A stretch of 64,000 nt of DNA from Urinicoccus massiliensis. Lineage in GTDB: Bacteria; Bacillota; Clostridia; Tissierellales; Peptoniphilaceae. The translations under genes were made by a program, and so were the position numbers. This document shows, in pieces, positions 59,931-64,000 of the stretch (position 1 is its first letter; each line of letters begins with the position of its first letter). The notes beneath the pieces are model-generated. The model was not told where the DNA came from. It did not search any database and saw only the letters and a list, made by a program, of their open reading frames with translations. The DNA lies in the NCBI RefSeq assembly GCF_900120405.1, contig NZ_LT635493.1, forward strand, positions 595,037 through 659,036, written 5' to 3'.

Positions 59931-60608
59931 TTATTTTATTTTTCGTGCCTTAATCATAAAGCTGTTAGCCATGGATTGTAAATAATCATCTACACTTAAA
60001 TGGAAGCGCCGGTATCCACTGACATCTATATGAGGACCTGTGTGTTCCCGAATGAGCTCCACTTGAAAGCCGTGGTCTAAAAAGCAGTCCACTACTTGGG
60101 TCAGGGTGTGGTTTTGCATTTTTACCGCCCCATACTTGTCGATTTCCTGTTTCATATAGGCCAAGCTTGGATTTTTAGATTGGTCTGTAAAGCTTGTATA
60201 GTAAACACCTCCATCCAACAATAAATCGTGAATTTTTGAAATATGGTCGTTGAGGTCTTCAATTAAATACAAAACAGATGTACTAATGGCTGTGTGAAAA
60301 GTTTCCGTCAGGTTGGCAATGTTGTCTTCAACATAAAAAGTAACCGGATAGTCTTGGCTGTTTTCTTTCGCTGCTGCAATGGATTGTCTAGCCAAGTCTA
60401 CGCCCACTGCCTTTTCATAGGGGTAGCGGTCATAGAGTTTTCGAAGAAGGACTCCCCGGTTGCAACCAAAATCTAAAATCTTTTTGCCTAAAATATCCTT
60501 GGGGTCCAGTAGGTCAATGGTGGCGGGCCAGGCGTATTCATGGTCTTTTTCCATAGATAGGTCTCCCCCATCTTCTTCTGACCACCAGGTTTCATAACTT
60601 GTGTCCAT
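59931..60608 (-). CDS. Class I SAM-dependent methyltransferase
   Basis: 225 aa with AAGGAGG before ATG 60608. Motif I is ILDFGCNRGVLLRKL, motif II is AVGVDLARQSIAAAKE, and the acidic motif is VEDNIANLTE; the C-terminal part is not diagnostic. Substrate unknown. The WW-rich start (DTSYETWWSEEDGG) is unusual. It lies between cas3 and the IS110 element on the cas3 strand but is probably unrelated to CRISPR function. Confidence 0.85.
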   Translation of the reverse strand: MDTSYETWWSEEDGGDLSMEKDHEYAWPATIDLLDPKDILGKKILDFGCNRGVLLRKLYDRYPYEKAVGVDLARQSIAAAKENSQDYPVTFYVEDNIANLTETFHTAISTSVLYLIEDLNDHISKIHDLLLDGGVYYTSFTDQSKNPSLAYMKQEIDKYGAVKMQNHTLTQVVDCFLDHGFQVELIREHTGPHIDVSGYRRFHLSVDDYLQSMANSFMIKARKIK

Positions 60609-60690
60609 AAAAGCCTCCTTATATAATGTATTTAGGTTGTTAAAGGTAACCTATAACCCTTTATCGACTAAGTATTATTCAGTTTTACTG

Positions 60691-60881
60691 TATAATATTG
60701 TTATTAGATAGAGTGTACTCGTCGCCTCCTTGAGATTTAATCTCGTTCTTGAAAGAGTGAGTCCTCTAATCTTTTAACTGTTTACGTATAAGTTAGATGT
60801 TGACTGATTTTCAGTACTTCGTATCTCCCATAAGGCAGTAACATTATTAGATTTAGAAGGTTCTATCTAAAATACTTTTTT
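60691..60881 (+). ncRNA. Candidate bridge RNA region of the IS110 element
   Basis: TATAAT at 60691-60696 may start a transcript through the non-coding left end. Local hairpins are visible: GAGAT-TTA-ATCTC, ACTGA-TTT-TCAGT and TTTAGA...TCTAAA just before the gene. The guide loops cannot be assigned without the target and donor ends. Based on the known bridge RNAs of the IS110 group. Confidence 0.4.
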
Positions 60882-60893
60882 ATGAGGTTTCAA

Positions 60894-62063
60894 ATGTTTT
60901 ATTTAGGTATCGATATTGGTAAAAATACTCATGTTGCTTCATTAGTTGATGACAAGAAAAAAGTTATTTTTAAAGCTTTTTCTTTTTCAAATTCCATTGA
61001 TGGTGCTGAGAGTTTAATTTTAAAATTAATACCTTTCAAAAACAAACTTGAAATAGGTATGGAAGCTACAGGTCATTATTGGTTATCTCTATACTCATAT
61101 CTTGTTGAAAAAAACTTTACTGTTCGTGTTATCAATCCAATCCAAACTGACGGTTGGCGACAAGGTATTGAGATTAGAAAGAGAAAAACTGATATTATTG
61201 ATTCTCTTTTAATAGCTGATCTTCTTAGATATGGAGATTTCGTTGAGACTTCACTTTCTAATGAAGATTATTTGTCTTTGAGAAATCTTTCTAGATTCAG
61301 ATCTTATCTTGTGTCATCAATTGGCGATCTTAAAAGAAAAACTATTGCACTTTTAGACCAAGTTTTCCCTGAATATGCCTCTTCTTTTAGTAATATTTTT
61401 GGGAAAACTTCTAAGGAAATTCTTTCAAATTTCTCTACTCCTTCCGATTTTGAGGATATTAATTCTGATGATTTGAATACTTTTCTTGAATCTGTTTCTA
61501 GGAAAAACTATGCTTCTAAGAAGATTAATGAGCTTTCTAAAAAGGCTTCTTCTTCTTTTGGTATTAATTTCTGCCTGGACTCATTTAGTCTTCAAATCAA
61601 AATGCTTATTGAGCAAATTTCTTTTATTCAAAATCAGGTTTGTGATGTTGAGAATGAAATTGAGGTTTTACTTGAAAAACTTAATTCTCCAATTACTACT
61701 ATTCCAGGTATAGGTTCTGTTAATACAGCTACCATATTAGGTGAGATTGGTGATATTAAAAGATTTTCTAATCCTTCTAAACTTGTCGCTTATGCTGGTT
61801 TGGATGCTAGCGTTTCTCAGTCTGGAGAATATGAATCTACTTACAATCATATGAGTAAAAGAGGTTCTCCTTACTTAAGGCGTGCTCTTTTTCAATCCGC
61901 TCTTAGAGCTGAATTTTGTGACCCTGTTTTTTCTGATTATTATCAGAAGAAAATCAGTGAAGGCAAGCATCATTTAGTTGCTACAAACGCTGTTGCTAGA
62001 AAGCTTTGTCATACTATTTTTGCTGTCCTTACTAAGAATGAACCTTATCAAGTGCAGAGTTAG
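60894..62063 (+). CDS. IS110 family transposase (bridge-RNA-type recombinase)
   Basis: 389 aa from ATG 60894 (MFYLGIDIGKNTH; GAGG six bases upstream; ATG 60882 is weaker). RuvC-like DEDD domain: first Asp in YLGIDIGKNTH, Glu in EIGMEATGHYWLSL, Asp pair in KRKTDIIDSLLIADLL. C-terminal Transposase_20 domain: TTIPGIGSVNTATILGEI and the serine-containing HMSKRGSPYLRRALFQSA. Appears intact and full length, so the element may be active. Confidence 0.95.
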   Translation: MFYLGIDIGKNTHVASLVDDKKKVIFKAFSFSNSIDGAESLILKLIPFKNKLEIGMEATGHYWLSLYSYLVEKNFTVRVINPIQTDGWRQGIEIRKRKTDIIDSLLIADLLRYGDFVETSLSNEDYLSLRNLSRFRSYLVSSIGDLKRKTIALLDQVFPEYASSFSNIFGKTSKEILSNFSTPSDFEDINSDDLNTFLESVSRKNYASKKINELSKKASSSFGINFCLDSFSLQIKMLIEQISFIQNQVCDVENEIEVLLEKLNSPITTIPGIGSVNTATILGEIGDIKRFSNPSKLVAYAGLDASVSQSGEYESTYNHMSKRGSPYLRRALFQSALRAEFCDPVFSDYYQKKISEGKHHLVATNAVARKLCHTIFAVLTKNEPYQVQS

Positions 62064-62100
62064 TTTTTGCTTAACTGTTTGCAAATTTTTGATAAAGGTT

Positions 62101-62146
62101 CTGTAAATGGCGAGCTTTGCTCGGGCGTAGCCTTTACCATTTACAG
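62101..62146 (+). repeat. Three-way-junction palindrome downstream of the transposase
   Basis: Outer arms CTGTAAATGG (62101-62110) and CCATTTACAG (62137-62146) enclose two small hairpins, CGAGC-TTT-GCTCG and GGC-GTA-GCC. The conserved-looking fold right after the IS gene may be an RNA structure, a terminator or the target palindrome of the element. Confidence 0.5.
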
Positions 62147-62160
62147 GTTCTTTTGAAAAA

Positions 62161-62443
62161 ATTACTATTTAAAAGGCAAAAACTTTACTTACCCTATTTT
62201 TAATCTTAAACTTTAGGGTGCTTTTTTATGCTTATTTTTATTCAGTTTTTATCAATATCATTACTTATATTTTCTTTGTTTCACCTCTTGACTTTTAATA
62301 GTTAGTCTTCCCATTTTGTATTTTTCTACAGTGCTAGTATATCACAAGATTAATTACTTTCTATTCATCTTTTTATAATCATTTTCTAACCTGAATTTTT
62401 ATTTTTTATAGTATTTTTGAGTTTTATTGATTAATTGAATATA
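62161..62443. other. AT-rich intergenic sequence
   Basis: Between the IS110 element and the ABC-exporter terminator. No gene, repeat or clear signal seen. Confidence 0.5.
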
Positions 62444-62486
62444 AAAAATGAGGACTTATGCTATTAGGCATAAATCCTCTTTTCTA
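62444..62486 (-). terminator. Terminator of the ABC exporter gene
   Basis: On the - strand GAGGATTTATGC (62479-62468), loop, GCATAAGTCCTC (62461-62450), then ATTTTTTAT. Confidence 0.8.
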
Positions 62487-62522
62487 AATTTTACTGTTTA
62501 AAGACTTTAATATTTCTTCCTA

Positions 62523-64000
62523 TCAATTATTTAATTTCCATGATTCCGCCTTAGCTTTTGCATTAATCAAGTCAGAATAAAGCCCATCATTCTTAATCAG
62601 TTCTTCATGATTTCCACGTTCTACTATTTCTCCATCTTTTAAAACTAAAATTTGATCTGCATTTCTAATTGTCTTTAACCTATGAGCAATCATTATTACT
62701 GTCTTATTTTTTGTTAATGATTCTATTGCTTCTTTAAGTTTATCTTCATTTTCTGGGTCTATATTTGCAGTTGCCTCATCAAAGATTATGATGTCCGCAT
62801 CTTTTAGCATGGCTCTGGCTATGGAGATTCTTTGTTTTTCTCCACCAGACAGGCTTGCTCCACCTTCCCCAATGATAGTGTCATATCCTTCTGGTAAAGC
62901 TTCTATAAATTCATGACATCTTGCTTTTTTAGCAGCTTGAACTACTTCTTCATGGCTTGCATTTTGTTTTCCAAATTTTATATTGTTTTCAATTGTATCT
63001 TCAAAGAGATAGACGTCTTGGAAAACTGTACTTATTAATTCCATAAGTGATTCTAGCTTATATTTTCTTATATCTATTCCACCTACCTTTATACTTCCTT
63101 TATCAATGTCCCAAAACCTGGAAATTAAATTGCACATAGTTGTTTTCCCTGAACCTGAAAGTCCTACAATTGCAGCCATTGTATTTTCTTTAATTTTACA
63201 AGATATGTTTTTTAATATTTTTTTATCCTCGTAGGAAAAAGAAACATCATTAAATTCTATATCATATTTTTCCGGAACTATGTTTTTGCCATCTATATCG
63301 ATTTTAGGCATACTCATAGTTTTTTCAACTTCTTCAATAGAACTTGTTGCTAGTCTTAAAGTTGCTAATACACTACCCGTTGATTTTATATGATTAAAAG
63401 CTAGAAAGGACATTATTATACCCATTATCCCGTCTGAAATATTCATACTTCCCTTAAAAAATAATTGCAATGATGTTGCTATCATAATAACACTAAAGAA
63501 AGCTATAATAATATCTTGAATTATGATATAGGGAGTAAGACTTTCTTCCATATCTAAGTTTACTTTTTCATTCTTAGTAATAGACGATATTATTTCCTTA
63601 TCTCTTATACCTTCAAGATTAAAAGCTTTTATTACAAAAAGCCCCTGTATATATTCTAAAGTTCTTTGCACAAGTTCTGATTGAGATTTTTGCCTAGCAG
63701 CAGAACTGGCTTTTGACTTCTTTTCCATATAGGATACGGCGCACAAGTATAATAATGTTCCTATAAAAACAATACATCCTAGTTTAAATTCAAAAATAAA
63801 AATCATTAAAGTAAAAACTATTGAATTTATTAAACCACTTAATACACCTACTAGAATAAATGGTGCAGTATTTTCTATATCATCCAATACTGAAGTAGTT
63901 ATTCCTGTTATATAAGCAGTATTATTTCTATTAAAATATCCCATAGGTACAGTTTTTAAAAGTTTTCCTATTTCTACTCTTTTATTAGCTACCATAAAAT
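62523..64000 (-). CDS. ABC exporter, fused permease/ATPase, partial at the window edge
   Basis: At least 490 aa are visible; the N-terminus (first membrane helices) lies beyond base 64000, so the apparent start near 63995 is not the true one. The membrane part is followed by a full nucleotide-binding domain: Walker A IVGLSGSGKTTMCNLIS, Q loop STVFQDVYLFEDTIENNI, signature LSGGEKQRISIARA, Walker B ADIIIFDEATANIDPE and the H loop MIAHRLKTIRNADQI. Type IV exporter half-transporter, often paired with a second one; the partner would lie outside. Substrate unknown. AT-rich like the IS region. Confidence 0.9.
   Translation of the reverse strand, partial: FMVANKRVEIGKLLKTVPMGYFNRNNTAYITGITTSVLDDIENTAPFILVGVLSGLINSIVFTLMIFIFEFKLGCIVFIGTLLYLCAVSYMEKKSKASSAARQKSQSELVQRTLEYIQGLFVIKAFNLEGIRDKEIISSITKNEKVNLDMEESLTPYIIIQDIIIAFFSVIMIATSLQLFFKGSMNISDGIMGIIMSFLAFNHIKSTGSVLATLRLATSSIEEVEKTMSMPKIDIDGKNIVPEKYDIEFNDVSFSYEDKKILKNISCKIKENTMAAIVGLSGSGKTTMCNLISRFWDIDKGSIKVGGIDIRKYKLESLMELISTVFQDVYLFEDTIENNIKFGKQNASHEEVVQAAKKARCHEFIEALPEGYDTIIGEGGASLSGGEKQRISIARAMLKDADIIIFDEATANIDPENEDKLKEAIESLTKNKTVIMIAHRLKTIRNADQILVLKDGEIVERGNHEELIKNDGLYSDLINAKAKAESWKLNN

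Larger units (their letters stand above)
60609..62160 (+). mobile_element. IS110-family insertion sequence (ends not precisely fixed)
   Basis: Contains one DEDD transposase (60894-62063) preceded by about 270 bp of non-coding DNA, the IS110-group layout in which this region encodes the bridge RNA. Right of the gene is a structured element (62101-62146). IS110 elements lack clear terminal inverted repeats, so boundaries are estimates. Codon use is much more AT-rich than in the chromosomal core. Confidence 0.75.

Overview
The window looks like a chromosomal segment of a low-GC Gram-positive anaerobe, most likely a Peptoniphilaceae/Tissierellales-type Firmicute. This is an inference from strong AGGAGG ribosome-binding sites, frequent GTG and TTG starts, three secreted proteins with copper-amine-oxidase-like stalk domains, a flavodiiron protein, a water-forming NADH oxidase and Firmicute-type two-component genes. 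No rRNA or species marker is present, so the assignment is tentative.

Layout. 1-6000: the 5' end of an exported protein, stalk proteins, and a redox group (flavodiiron FprA, a TtcA-like PP-loop protein, an MsrA-MsrB fusion). 6054-8480: tRNA-Val followed by an AT-rich accessory pocket with a broken phage-type S24 repressor, a DUF3644 protein carrying a HEPN-like R-x4-H motif, and a MITE-like repeat. 8498-25800: mostly housekeeping genes: a frameshifted 3-methyladenine glycosylase, aldehyde dehydrogenase, flavodoxin, SagB-type oxidoreductase, YitT, ClC, a polyphosphate cluster (ppx-ppk1 facing ppk2), CCA-adding enzyme, BioY under an apparent BirA operator, an isochorismatase-fold hydrolase, a DAACS symporter and an OmpR-type two-component system. 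25824-32009: a 6-kb segment bounded by 190-bp direct repeats. The left copy carries only the first nine codons of nox, and a truncated Na+ symporter abuts the right copy. 32000-48900: nox, GloB, a His-tailed EamA transporter, MGMT, MATE, IadA, a YfcC transporter, MntP, a thioredoxin-reductase-like protein, an ADP-ribosylglycohydrolase and a Fic protein.

49834-59828 holds a complete type I-C CRISPR-Cas locus, transcribed leftward: cas3, then cas5c-cas8c-cas7c-cas4-cas1-cas2, the leader, and an array of 25 repeats and 24 spacers. The last part (59930-64000) is AT-rich: a methyltransferase, an IS110-family element and the edge of an ABC exporter.

The most interesting observation lies in the 176-bp gap between cas3 and cas5. 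On the + strand, opposite to the cas genes, there is an extended -10 promoter, a degenerate CRISPR repeat (a small stem-loop followed by an 11-nt handle matching the array repeat at 10 of 11 positions), a guide-like segment and an intrinsic terminator. The guide matches the cas5 promoter next to a TTC PAM at positions 1-5, 7-11 and 14-17. Mismatches fall at 6, 12 and 18, the positions that flip out in type I R-loops, and also at 13 and 19. This has the architecture of a CreR-like, crRNA-mimicking RNA that would let Cascade repress its own operon, here in a type I-C system.
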